Source: Comamonas terrigena NBRC 13299
GTDB lineage: Bacteria > Pseudomonadota > Gammaproteobacteria > Burkholderiales > Burkholderiaceae_C
Assembly (NCBI RefSeq): GCF_006740045.1
Contig: NZ_AP019749.1
Span: 2,809,001 to 2,873,000 of the forward strand
Reading direction: 5' to 3'
Length of the DNA stretch: 64,000 nt
In this document: positions 8,868 through 16,963 of the stretch, piece by piece
Layout of the letters: each line of letters opens with the position of its first letter
How positions within the stretch are numbered: the first letter of the stretch is position 1
Translations under genes and position numbers: made by a program
Notes under the pieces: model-generated
Database searches by the model: none
Seen by the model: the letters and a program-made list of their open reading frames with translations, nothing else
Told to the model about the DNA's origin: nothing

Positions 8868-9575
8868 ATGTACCACCCAAACATCTGGATCCCCCGCTTT
8901 CGAAACGACTTCATCCCGGCCATTCGCAGGGTCGAAGAAGTATTCCTGAAAAGAGTTCAGCCAACGTTCTCTTCGATAGATGTAGAAAGCGAAGAGCTGC
9001 AGAATCATCTATGGGAGGAGGCAATGGCCCAGCCTTGCTACGACGACGGCCCTGACGAAGGCCAAATTGCACAGGCTGTCCAAGACGCTGCAGTCTCACA
9101 CTACCTAGGCCTCAAGGGGATGGAACAGGGACTACTCAACTGCTGCGCGCTCTTTCTTTACCACCTGTATGAACAGCATCTAATGCTATTCCTGCGGCAA
9201 GAACTGCTGGACTGGCGAGAACGAGACAACAAGAAGTTTTATAGACATGAGGTAGCACGCGATTTACTCGAAAACGCCAACGTGGACATCACGGCATTCA
9301 CTGCATGGCCCAAACTTGAAGAGTTGCGTCACTTAGCCAACACGATCAAGCACGGTGAGGGCAAAAGCAGCGAAGAGCTGTTACATGCCGCTCCCCATCT
9401 GTTCGAAATGGCCGGGCTGAGCAACACGATGCCGCTCTCCGGGCGTGTCTACACGCCTTTGCTGGGGGAGGATATCTGTGTCAAACCTGCACACATCAGT
9501 GAATATGCTGACGCGCTTGAGCAGTTCTGGCTAGAACTGGGTGATGCTTTGATTACCAATTCAGTCGTCGAGTGA
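8868..9575 (+). CDS. All-helical hypothetical protein, HEPN-like features
   Basis: 235 residues from ATG 8868; a GTG two codons earlier is an alternative. No family was recognised with confidence. The sequence is predicted helical throughout, with a hydrophobic helix (about 86-108, LLNCCALFLYHLYEQHLMLF) and the segment LRHLANTIKHGEG near 153-165. An Arg...Asn...Lys-His arrangement in a helix followed by a turn is reminiscent of HEPN-fold proteins, which include nucleases of conflict systems, but the spacing is not the classical RxxxxH. It lies between an HNH protein and a membrane protein in the lower-GC island. Function unknown. Confidence 0.65.
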   Translation: MYHPNIWIPRFRNDFIPAIRRVEEVFLKRVQPTFSSIDVESEELQNHLWEEAMAQPCYDDGPDEGQIAQAVQDAAVSHYLGLKGMEQGLLNCCALFLYHLYEQHLMLFLRQELLDWRERDNKKFYRHEVARDLLENANVDITAFTAWPKLEELRHLANTIKHGEGKSSEELLHAAPHLFEMAGLSNTMPLSGRVYTPLLGEDICVKPAHISEYADALEQFWLELGDALITNSVVE

Positions 9576-9844
9576 CCTACTCAGCAGGCACTGCTTTGGG
9601 GGCTTCGCGTTCGCTGAATCGACCAGCATTTCCTAGAGGGCTTGTGCAGCTACAAGGGATTGAATCTAAAAGTCTCTGCACAAGGCGCTATGTAGCAGTG
9701 GCCGGTCAGTTGTGGTGCAGGCATGACAGGCTGCAACTGCTCCCAAGATCGGCACTGCAAGCCACCTTTGTGCTTCGGATTTGATCGAGCCTAGAATCGC
9801 GTGCAATCAACAACAATCGGCAGTAGTACAAAGGGCTAAGAAGA

Positions 9845-10648
9845 ATGGGATGGCTGAATAGCGCAAGGGATGTACTAGCTACTGGCTGGGTTGGGTCAAT
9901 CATTGGAATCTTCGGGATAGTGATCGCTGTGGGCACATACTTCCTAACCCGACAGCGCACCGTGTTCTGCTATGCGCAATCCGGTGAACGGTTGCTGGGC
10001 TTGGCAGAAGCTGGACTACCGAAGGACGTTACTGTTCAACATCAAGGGGCCAATATTCCCCGGCTCACTCGTACATTAATTGCCTTTTGGAATAACGGTG
10101 AGAAAAGCATTGTCGGCGACGACATTGTGGCCACTGACCGCCTCCGAGTTCGCTTTCCCGATGGTTCGCAAGTTCTCGCAGCAACTGTAGTGAAGCAGAC
10201 CCGTGATGTGTGTCAAGTCGAAGCTTCGCAGACGCTTGGAAAGCCTGCGGAAGTCGCGCTTTCTTTCGCGTTCTTGGATGCAGATGACGGTGCAATTGTC
10301 GAAATACTGCATACATCAGAAAAGAGCCATGGAAAAATTTTTGGCACTATTAAGGGACTGCCCAAAGGACTTCGTGAAGTGGCAACTGTTGGTGATAGAA
10401 GCTCCAGCAGTGCCAAAACTATGCTTACGGCTCTCATGTCGCCCCGCAAATTTGCGTTGATAGTCGTTGTCGCAGGGTTTCTAGCATTCGCATGGGGGGC
10501 TTATGCCCTGCACAGCGATCTAGGAAGCTCGGGATGGGCACAGTTCGCGACTGTGGGAGGGCTCTTCTATATGACAATAGGTTTTCTGATGCTGTTTTTG
10601 ATGCGACAAAAACACCCTAAGGCGCTCCATATGAAGGAATTTGATTAG
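9845..10648 (+). CDS. Membrane protein of unknown function (1 + 2 TM helices)
   Basis: 267 residues. An N-terminal TM helix (about 14-35) leads into a soluble domain of about 150 residues that contains RTLIAFWNNGEKSIVGDDI, an immunoglobulin-like beta-sandwich pattern. Two further TM helices follow (about 199-220 and 232-253), and the tail is short and basic. No enzymatic motif is seen. It is the third gene of the island, 269 bp after the helical protein, so co-transcription is uncertain. A membrane-located partner or effector of the neighbouring genes is possible but unsupported. Confidence 0.65.
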   Translation: MGWLNSARDVLATGWVGSIIGIFGIVIAVGTYFLTRQRTVFCYAQSGERLLGLAEAGLPKDVTVQHQGANIPRLTRTLIAFWNNGEKSIVGDDIVATDRLRVRFPDGSQVLAATVVKQTRDVCQVEASQTLGKPAEVALSFAFLDADDGAIVEILHTSEKSHGKIFGTIKGLPKGLREVATVGDRSSSSAKTMLTALMSPRKFALIVVVAGFLAFAWGAYALHSDLGSSGWAQFATVGGLFYMTIGFLMLFLMRQKHPKALHMKEFD

Positions 10649-11083
10649 ACGATAGCTGGTCTCGAGCTATTGCAAAATGAGCAATTTGACGGCCAACCAT
10701 CGGAGGAAATTTTGAGCGGATGCTTCAGAGGTGATTAACTGTCTATGGTCGATCAATAGTGTGAGATCAATCTAAGCAGAAGGGGCCAGCGGCAAGCTGC
10801 TGATGAGATCGCAAAGTGCCTACGGCCGCTGCACCTCTCACAACTGACCTTCACGCCGCCGGAGGCCACCATTGATGCCGGTCAGCCGAACCTCTCTGCC
10901 CGAAGACCAGCGTCGGCAGTTGCTACACGGCTGATATCGGTGCACAAGGTAAGGAAGACAATAATCGGTCGGGAGCGGGCGTTCGCGGCCAACAGTCATC
11001 GTTCTGCAAGCTGGCAACGACCGGCCTGAGCAGCAGCCCAACCTCCAAAGAAAATCACCCAGACCGAAGATCCACTGCCCCCC
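10649..11083. other. 435-bp gap at the right edge of the island
   Basis: The composition shifts here from the island's lower GC back towards the GC-rich background, around 10780-10850. No ORF, attachment-site repeat or hairpin terminator was identified with confidence. Confidence 0.4.
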
Positions 11084-11329
11084 ATGGGACGAGAGTACAA
11101 AATCAAATTTGCCGTGCCCGGCAGCTACGACCCCGTGGCACTGCAACGGAAATTGCCCAGCCCGATCCACAGCGCGGCCCAGGGCGACAGCTACCAGTAC
11201 GCCATAGAGCCGGACGGTTTTTATTTTGTTGACCACCTGCTGGACCGCACGGTGGCGGCTATAGCGTTGCAATGCCTCATCGATGAGGCACTGGGGCTTA
11301 CCAATGCGGTGGAGCTGACCGAGCCATAG
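11084..11329 (+). CDS. Small hypothetical protein (81 aa)
   Basis: 81 residues starting MGREYKIKFAVPGSYDP, a mixed alpha/beta composition with an aromatic strand (YQYAIEPDGFYFVDH) and a helical end. GC-rich third positions favour this frame over the longer antisense ORF (10838-11350), which has low-complexity Arg/Gly/Cys content. No family was recognised and no Shine-Dalgarno is obvious. It stands alone between the island and the DUF711 gene. Confidence 0.55.
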   Translation: MGREYKIKFAVPGSYDPVALQRKLPSPIHSAAQGDSYQYAIEPDGFYFVDHLLDRTVAAIALQCLIDEALGLTNAVELTEP

Positions 11330-11480
11330 GCTTAGACGCAGCGTCACCACACCAGCCTTGCTACGTCGTTGCCCTGCCTGGTCGTACCAAATGCACGGCC
11401 TGGGGCTTCACGCCTTGCCTCTATCGCCAATCTGCTGTGCTATGCCGGGCCACGCCAGGCCCGATCGTGTGGGCCACACC

Positions 11481-12719
11481 CTAAGGCAGGGCCAGCACCG
11501 CGCAGTTGCACAGGTCTGCGCTCTCAAAAGCCGTCAGCTCACCGGCCTGCAGGCCGGGCACCGGGAACAGGCGCACGGTCAGCGGTTTGTTCAGGCGAAA
11601 CGCCATGGTGCCGGTGTCGCGCATGACGGCGGCGATCTGGCTGGCGCTGGCATCGCCCGGCACGGGCACGGTATCCAGCCCGATGCCACAGACACTGCTG
11701 TAGGTCAGCAAGGCGCGAATGTCGAAGTGGCCGTGTTGCGTGCCTTGCGCCAGACCGGTGTCTTCCGTCACGGCCAGCATCAGGCCGCTGAAGCCGATCT
11801 GCGGCATGTGCTGCACGGACTTGAACACGCGGGTCAGCAAGGCCGATGCCTCCACCGTGCCGGAGGCCCCGAAGAACGGCACCCCCAGCAGTTCATAGAC
11901 CTGCACCATGGAGGCGCAGGACTTGGAGGGTGCGGCCGAGGTGTCTATGCCGATGACGCGCCAGCCGGCATCCAGCGCGGTGGCGTTCACACAGGCGTTG
12001 ATGCGCTCCACATGGCTGGACAGCGCATCGCCCAGCGCCTGCGCGGCGCGGGCCATCCATGCGGCATGGGGCAAGCTCTGGCGTTCTGGCTGCAGCGTGT
12101 GCAGCACATCGACCAGCAGATCCGGCGTCTCCAGGCCCAGCACCAGGCAGCCATCCAGCTCGCCACGGTGGTAGCCCGCAGGGAAGTACGGTATGCCGCT
12201 GGCGCAGTTGAAATTGACAGTGAAGTTGAAATTGCCCTCGCCCCGCGGCGTGCACGCGGCGATCTCCTGCACGGCTTGCACGCTGCGCTCCAGCAGCTCG
12301 CCGCCCAGGTAGCCGCCCTCATCCAGATCAATGTTGACGCAGGCATTGCACAGGTCGCCATACGCGGCAATCAGCGCGGGCAGCAGCGCCACTTCGGCAG
12401 TGGTGCGCGCCTCGCCAATCGCAAAGCGGATGCGGCGGCTGCCGGTGTTCAGCTGGGCCAGCAGCTCGGTGATATGGGCCAGCCCGGCCTGCGCGCTGGC
12501 GGCGCTGCGGGTGTCCAGGTACTCGCCAAACGGGTTGCTGACGATGCGGATGGACTGCACCGCATAGCCTGCCTGCTGCTCCAGCGCAGTGGCCAGGCGA
12601 TCACATTGGCGCTTGGCCTGCGCCAGCGCAGCGGGCCAGGTGCCGGGCTCAGGGCCCAGGGTGAGGAAGGCAGTGACAGTGCGAACGCGCACCAAGGGGT
12701 GCAGAGCAGAAGTGAGCAT
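11481..12719 (-). CDS. DUF711 (UPF0210) family protein
   Basis: About 412 residues from the ATG at 12719; the frame is open upstream, but family homology begins at VRVRTVTAFLTL. DUF711 proteins share a PFL-like fold of unknown reaction. The conserved DIRALLTYSSVCGIGLDTVP segment near 355 and the preceding GFSGLMLAVTEDTGLAQG loop mark this family. No signal peptide is present, so it is likely cytosolic. A fragment of a second, decayed copy lies at 14001-14143. A HxlR regulator is 109 bp upstream on the same strand, but separate transcription is possible. Confidence 0.88.
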   Translation of the reverse strand: MLTSALHPLVRVRTVTAFLTLGPEPGTWPAALAQAKRQCDRLATALEQQAGYAVQSIRIVSNPFGEYLDTRSAASAQAGLAHITELLAQLNTGSRRIRFAIGEARTTAEVALLPALIAAYGDLCNACVNIDLDEGGYLGGELLERSVQAVQEIAACTPRGEGNFNFTVNFNCASGIPYFPAGYHRGELDGCLVLGLETPDLLVDVLHTLQPERQSLPHAAWMARAAQALGDALSSHVERINACVNATALDAGWRVIGIDTSAAPSKSCASMVQVYELLGVPFFGASGTVEASALLTRVFKSVQHMPQIGFSGLMLAVTEDTGLAQGTQHGHFDIRALLTYSSVCGIGLDTVPVPGDASASQIAAVMRDTGTMAFRLNKPLTVRLFPVPGLQAGELTAFESADLCNCAVLALP

Positions 12720-12828
12720 GGAGCCAGGGCAATCGAAGACAGCGCTGCATCTTAAGGGCTGCCGGTGCCGCCTCGCTGAAGCGGGCGGCGCCGCCAAGCC
12801 GGCGCCAGCCGCCTGCAAAGCCGGGGTG

Positions 12829-13146
12829 CTAACCCCGTTCCTTCAGCCACAGCCCGAACTCTTTCATCACAGCGACCACGGGTTTCAGGCGTTCGCCGTC
12901 CTGTGTGAGCGCGTAATCCACCCGAACGGGCGCTGTGGGCCACACCGTGCGTTGCACCAGACCTGATTCCTCCAGGGCGCGCAGGTCCAGGGTCAGCGAG
13001 CGCTGCGAAATGCCAGGCATGTCCCGACGCAATGCGTTGAACCGCTTGGGCCCATCTACCAGGTAGGAAACGATCAGCAGGCGCCACCGCCCTCCCAGCA
13101 GCCGCATGGCTTCTTCCACAGAGCAGCCACTGACACTCACTTTCAT
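12829..13146 (-). CDS. HxlR-family transcriptional regulator
   Basis: 105-residue winged-helix protein with the family signature CSVEEAMRLLGGRWRLLIVSYL at the N-terminus (Cys8 in the usual position), a recognition helix ISQRSLTLDLRALEESGLV at about 46-64 and the wing VRVDYALTQDGE. HxlR proteins commonly sense electrophiles or redox changes through that Cys. The gene is divergent from the GST at 13290, and a short inverted repeat at 13171-13191 lies between them, so repression of the GST and of itself is the simplest reading. Confidence 0.93.
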   Translation of the reverse strand: MKVSVSGCSVEEAMRLLGGRWRLLIVSYLVDGPKRFNALRRDMPGISQRSLTLDLRALEESGLVQRTVWPTAPVRVDYALTQDGERLKPVVAVMKEFGLWLKERG

Positions 13147-13170
13147 AGCACAACTTTCCAGGCGATCTTC

Positions 13171-13191
13171 TAGGTATCGTTTTTTAACCTA
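13171..13191. promoter_or_regulatory. Candidate HxlR operator
   Basis: TAGGT (13171-13175) and ACCTA (13187-13191) form an inverted repeat with an 11-nt AT-rich spacer, located 25-45 bp before the HxlR start and about 100 bp before the GST start. The arms are short, so this is a weak call supported mainly by its divergent-promoter position. Confidence 0.35.
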
Positions 13192-13289
13192 TCTGCAGTT
13201 TTTTTGCCTTCTTCCAGTTTGATACCTGCCGGTGAACACTCGCGGCAGCGCCGTATGTCACGGCGTACGTCAACGATCGGAAGCCTTCC

Positions 13290-13919
13290 ATGAAGCTGTA
13301 CTACATCCCTGCAGCCTGCTCTTTGTCCCCCCACATCGTGCTCCACGAATTGGCGCTGGACTTCACCCCCATCCAGGTGAACTACAAAACACACAGGACC
13401 GCGGATGGACGCAATTTCCTGGACCTCAACCCCTTGGGATATGCCCCGCTGCTGGAGCTGGACGATGGCAGCCTGCTGCGCGAAGGTCCGGCCATCCTGC
13501 AGTACCTGGCAGACCTTAAGCCAGGCGCGCAACTCGCCCCCGCACACGCCAGCATGGCGCGTTACCGGCTGCAAGAGTGGCTCAATTTCCTGACCTCTGA
13601 AATCCACAAGGGCTTCATCCCTCTGCTCTACCCGGTGCAAGCCGGCAGGTATGCCACCGAGTCCGCCACGCCCAAGCTGGCGCAGCGCTACGCCTGGATC
13701 GACGCGCAGCTTGCGGGCAAGGACTATCTGATGGGGCACTACACCGTGGCCGACAGCTACCTCTATGCACTCACCCAATGGGGGCAGGCCGAATGGCTGG
13801 TTCCCACCTACCAAGCCAATATCCGCTTCGATGGTCTCGAACACCTCAAGGCCTGGTACCTGCGCATGCGCGAGCGGCCTGCCGTGAGAAAAGCGCTGGA
13901 CACCGAAGGTCTGAAATAA
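13290..13919 (+). CDS. Glutathione S-transferase (GstA/beta-like)
   Basis: 209 residues. The N-terminal thioredoxin-like domain starts MKLYYIPAACSLSPHIVLHE, with the beta-class Cys10/Ser11 pair that contacts glutathione. NPLGYAPLLELDDG supplies the cis-Pro loop, and LLREGPAILQYLAD the gamma-glutamyl-binding Glu-Ser/Gly region. The C-terminal helical domain has the conserved capping motif MGHYTVADSYLYAL near 148-161. The start is set by that N-terminus. It is divergent from a HxlR regulator, consistent with electrophile detoxification. The last 208 bp before position 13910 are identical to the broken copy at 16216-16679. Confidence 0.95.
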   Translation: MKLYYIPAACSLSPHIVLHELALDFTPIQVNYKTHRTADGRNFLDLNPLGYAPLLELDDGSLLREGPAILQYLADLKPGAQLAPAHASMARYRLQEWLNFLTSEIHKGFIPLLYPVQAGRYATESATPKLAQRYAWIDAQLAGKDYLMGHYTVADSYLYALTQWGQAEWLVPTYQANIRFDGLEHLKAWYLRMRERPAVRKALDTEGLK

Positions 13920-14000
13920 CGCTGCACGGCAAGCGCGGCCTCGCGTTCGTTCACCGGCCGCCACGGCTACCGTGGCCACGTCTATGGCAGTGGCGGACAG

Positions 14001-14143
14001 GTCAGCGATGTCTTGCAAGGCTCGCACGCTGCGCTCCAGCAGTTCGCCGCCCAGGTAGCCGGCCTCATCCAGATCGATGTTGACGCAGGCATTGCACAGG
14101 CTGCCATGCGCCGCAATCAGCGCAGGCAGCAGTGCACCTTCGG
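14001..14143 (-). pseudogene. Fragment of a second DUF711 gene
   Basis: This stretch is a close nucleotide match to 12258-12395 inside the intact DUF711 gene, in the same orientation; for example CACGCTGCGCTCCAGCAG and TTGACGCAGGCATTGCACAG occur in both. Only about 140 bp survive, coding for the part around NACVNIDLDEGGYLGGELLERS. The rest of the gene is absent, and the MCP gene begins shortly after. Together with the GST fragment at 16216-16679 it shows an old tandem duplication of this locus. The remaining 13920-14298 gap holds nothing else I recognise. Confidence 0.85.
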
Positions 14144-14298
14144 GCGGACTGCGACAGACTCAAGCGGTCAGTCGTCAGTCGTCAGTCGCCAGACGGCAGC
14201 CTTGATGGGGCTGCGCGCCCAACCTGAGGCGCCCATCAGTGCTCGTTCGTGTCGGCTGGCAATCGCCCCAACGCGGACACCGGAGGGGACAGCCAGCG

Positions 14299-16116
14299 TC
14301 ACCGAATCCGAACAGAAGCTGGTGCATCCAGTTTGAACCCGGCCACCGCATCCGCCAATTGCGCGGCTTGCTGCTGTAACGACTGCGCGGCGGCGCTCGC
14401 CTGTTCCACCAGCGCGGCGTTCTGCTGCGTGGCCTGGTCCATTTGGGTCACGGCGCCGCCGATCTCGGAAATACCCGTGCTCTGCTCCTGGCTGGCGTTG
14501 CTGATCTCGGCCACGATGGTCGTCACCTGGCGCACGCTTTCCACCACTTTGTTCATGGTGACGCCGGCGTCGTGCACCAGTTGGCTGCCGACATTGACCT
14601 GTTCCACAGATGCATCGATCAGGGCCTTGATTTCCTTGGCGGCCGTGGCGCTGCGCCGCGCCAGCGTACGGACCTCGCTGGCCACCACAGCGAAGCCGCG
14701 ACCCTGCTCGCCTGCACGGGCGGCTTCCACGGCCGCGTTCAGGGCCAGGATGTTGGTCTGGAAGGCGATGCCGTCGATCACGCCAATGATGTCGGCGATC
14801 TTGCGCGACGAGGTCTCGATGCCGCCCATGGTCTGCACCACCTGGCCCACGACGCTGCCGCCGTGCGTGGCGACGTCGGAGGCACTGCTGGCCAGTTGAT
14901 TGGCCTGGCGCGCGTTCTCGGCGTTCTGTTGCACGGTGGCGGTGAGCTGCTCCATGGCCGCCGCAGTCTCTTCCAGCGAGCTGGCCTGTCGCTCGGTGCG
15001 GGCCGACAGGTCCTGATTGCCGCTGGCGATTTCTGTGGTGGCCACGCGCACGGATTCGGACGACTCCCGGATGCGTACCAGCACGGCCGCGATCTTGTCC
15101 ACGAAGTGGTTGAAGGCGCGCGCGATCTGTGTGAGTTCGTCATTGCCATGCGTAGAGAGGCGGCGCGTCAGGTCGCCCTCCCCCGAGGCGATGTCTTCCA
15201 GCGCATCGCGCACCACGGCCAGACGGCGCAGCGAGCGCGCGATGACCGCGCCGAGCAGCAGGATGGCGACGGCCAGCGAGACGATCACCGTGACGGCCGA
15301 CACCTGCAGCAGGGTGCCGAGGGATGCCAGCGCCTGGCCCCGGTGCACGGCGGTCACAAGCTGCCAGTCGGTGCCTGGCACGGCGTGGCTGTAAAGCAGA
15401 TAGTCGGTGCCGTTGATCTGCGTGCGCATGCCGCTCGTGGACTGCTCCAGTGCTTGCATGGTTTCCGGCTGGAGGCTGGGCGAAAGCGTGGACACGGGCT
15501 TGAGCGTCAGAGCGGTGTCGGGGTGTGTCACGATGGCTCCGGCCTGGTTGGCCAGAAACGCGAAGCTGTCAGGCGTCGGGCGGATGGAGGCCACGGTGCG
15601 CACCACGGTGGTCAGCAGCACGTCGGAGCCCACCACGGAGGTAGGATTGCCCTTGGGGCCGACCGGTTCGGCGAAGGTCACACCCACCTCGGGCGGCGAA
15701 GTGAACAGATAGGGCGCGGTCACAATCGGCTTGCCCTCCTGCACGGCCTGCTTGTACCAGGGGCGCGAGGTCACGTCGTAGGTGTCCGGCATGGGGTTCA
15801 GGAAGATCGTTCGCTTGTCCGGAAAGCCCACATAGGCATCGGAGAATCCACCCCCGTCGCGCAGCGCCTGGACCACGCCACGCGGGTCTGTCTGGTCGAT
15901 GGCCAGCGTCAGCGTATGGGTCAGCAAGCGTTTGGACTCGACCCAGTCGCCCAGTGCGCGCGCCTGGGCGGCAACCAGTTGGCGGCTCTGGGCGTCCACG
16001 GTCGACTGGACATGGCGCTGCATTGTCAGAAAATTGGCCGCCGCCAAAGCCAGCATGGCCACGGTGACAATTGCGACACTGAGTGCAATGAGGCGTGTCC
16101 GGAGCGTGAGCTGCAT
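14299..16116 (-). CDS. Methyl-accepting chemotaxis protein with dCache sensor
   Basis: 605 residues. TM1 is at about 8-28, a periplasmic double-Cache domain at about 35-270 ([19 protein letters not shown] is the typical ligand-pocket segment, with an [14 protein letters not shown] strand after it), TM2 at about 272-295, then HAMP and the MA signalling hairpin ([20 protein letters not shown]). dCache receptors often bind amino acids, amines or carboxylates; the ligand here is unknown. Unlike the receptor at 1492 it lacks a WETF-type tail and ends VRIR, so it would need help from other receptors for efficient methylation. It sits between the decayed DUF711 and GST copies. Confidence 0.95.
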   Translation of the reverse strand: MQLTLRTRLIALSVAIVTVAMLALAAANFLTMQRHVQSTVDAQSRQLVAAQARALGDWVESKRLLTHTLTLAIDQTDPRGVVQALRDGGGFSDAYVGFPDKRTIFLNPMPDTYDVTSRPWYKQAVQEGKPIVTAPYLFTSPPEVGVTFAEPVGPKGNPTSVVGSDVLLTTVVRTVASIRPTPDSFAFLANQAGAIVTHPDTALTLKPVSTLSPSLQPETMQALEQSTSGMRTQINGTDYLLYSHAVPGTDWQLVTAVHRGQALASLGTLLQVSAVTVIVSLAVAILLLGAVIARSLRRLAVVRDALEDIASGEGDLTRRLSTHGNDELTQIARAFNHFVDKIAAVLVRIRESSESVRVATTEIASGNQDLSARTERQASSLEETAAAMEQLTATVQQNAENARQANQLASSASDVATHGGSVVGQVVQTMGGIETSSRKIADIIGVIDGIAFQTNILALNAAVEAARAGEQGRGFAVVASEVRTLARRSATAAKEIKALIDASVEQVNVGSQLVHDAGVTMNKVVESVRQVTTIVAEISNASQEQSTGISEIGGAVTQMDQATQQNAALVEQASAAAQSLQQQAAQLADAVAGFKLDAPASVRIR

Positions 16117-16215
16117 GGAAAATCCTATTGGTTTTCGTAACTAATAACGTCGGCAATATCGCATCCGATTGTGACAGTCACAAAAAAGCCATCTGGTTCA
16201 TCCCCATCGGCTGAA

Positions 16216-16679
16216 GACATGTGGCGAGCTTGCATCATCGGCCCGGCCATCCTGTAGTGCCTGGCAGACCTGCACCCCGGTGCGCAACCCGCCCCCGCGC
16301 ACGCCAGCATGGCGCGTTACCGGGCGCAGGAGTAGCTCAACTTTTTGACTTCTGAAATTCACAAAGGCTTCCCTCCCTGCTGTACCCGGTACAGGCCGGC
16401 AGGTATGCCACCGAGTCCGCCAGGCCCAATCTCAAGCTGGAGCAGCGCCACGCCTGGATCAACGCGCAGCTTGCGGGCAAGGACTATCTGATGGGGCACT
16501 ACACCGTGGCCGACAGCTACCTCTATGCACTCACCCAATGGGGGCAGGCCGAATGGCTGGTTCCCACCTACCAAGCCAATATCCGCTTCGATGGTCTCGA
16601 ACACCTCAAGGCCTGGTACCTGCGCATGCGCGAGCGGCCTGCCGTGAGAAAAGCGCTGGACACCGAAGGCCTGAAATAA
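16216..16679 (+). pseudogene. Broken second copy of the GST gene
   Basis: Matches the GST at 13290 from about codon 58 to the stop. The 5' part is diverged and disabled: in-frame TAG at 16255-16257 (CAG in the intact gene) and at 16333-16335 (TGG in the intact gene), a one-base deletion near 16370, and a 6-bp insertion near 16428. From 16462 to 16669 it is identical to 13702-13909 (208 bp, constant offset 2760). An in-frame ATG within this part could make 62 residues of the C-terminal domain, but no function is expected. The sharp change in identity suggests recent gene conversion. Confidence 0.93.
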
Positions 16680-16735
16680 AGCGGCACGGCAAGCGCGACC
16701 GTGAAGGACCCACCAGCCACCACGGCCGCCGTAGC

Positions 16736-16780
16736 GGTTCAGGTTCAGGTTCAGGTTCAGGTTCAGGTTCAGGTTCAGGT
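16736..16780. repeat. Hexanucleotide microsatellite (GGTTCA)7
   Basis: Seven perfect GGTTCA units (16736-16777) plus GGT lie between the GST remnant and the TonB receptor's stop codon. The tract is intergenic in the 284-bp gap. The unit is a multiple of three, so any frame through it stays open, giving Gly-Ser/Val-Gln/Phe-Arg-type low-complexity ORFs that are not credible genes. Confidence 0.95.
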
Positions 16781-16963
16781 GCCGGACGGTGCGGGCCTGG
16801 GATCAGCCTGCCTGCGGCCGGTTGCGGACGCGCACACCAGCCCACCCAAGCAAGTCCGGTGGGCACACAGGCGCTGTGGGGACTGGTGCCAGCGCATTCC
16901 TGCATGGCCCAGCCCCTTCCATCGTGCCGAAACGGCCTGATGTAGCGCACCGCACAAGCACAT

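Noticed and set aside
10838..11350. 170-codon minus-strand ORF opposite the 81-residue gene
   Set aside because: Composition (Arg, Cys, Gly clusters) is that of a shadow frame; the plus-strand 81-codon frame has better codon bias.
11358..12755. 465-codon plus-strand ORF
   Set aside because: Antisense shadow of the DUF711 gene, low-complexity Gly/His/Arg composition.
14443..16140. 565-codon plus-strand ORF
   Set aside because: Antisense shadow of the dCache chemoreceptor; no recognisable domain.
16701..16940. ORFs with Val-Gln or Gly-Ser repeats
   Set aside because: Arise from the (GGTTCA)7 microsatellite in several frames; no start signal or domain.
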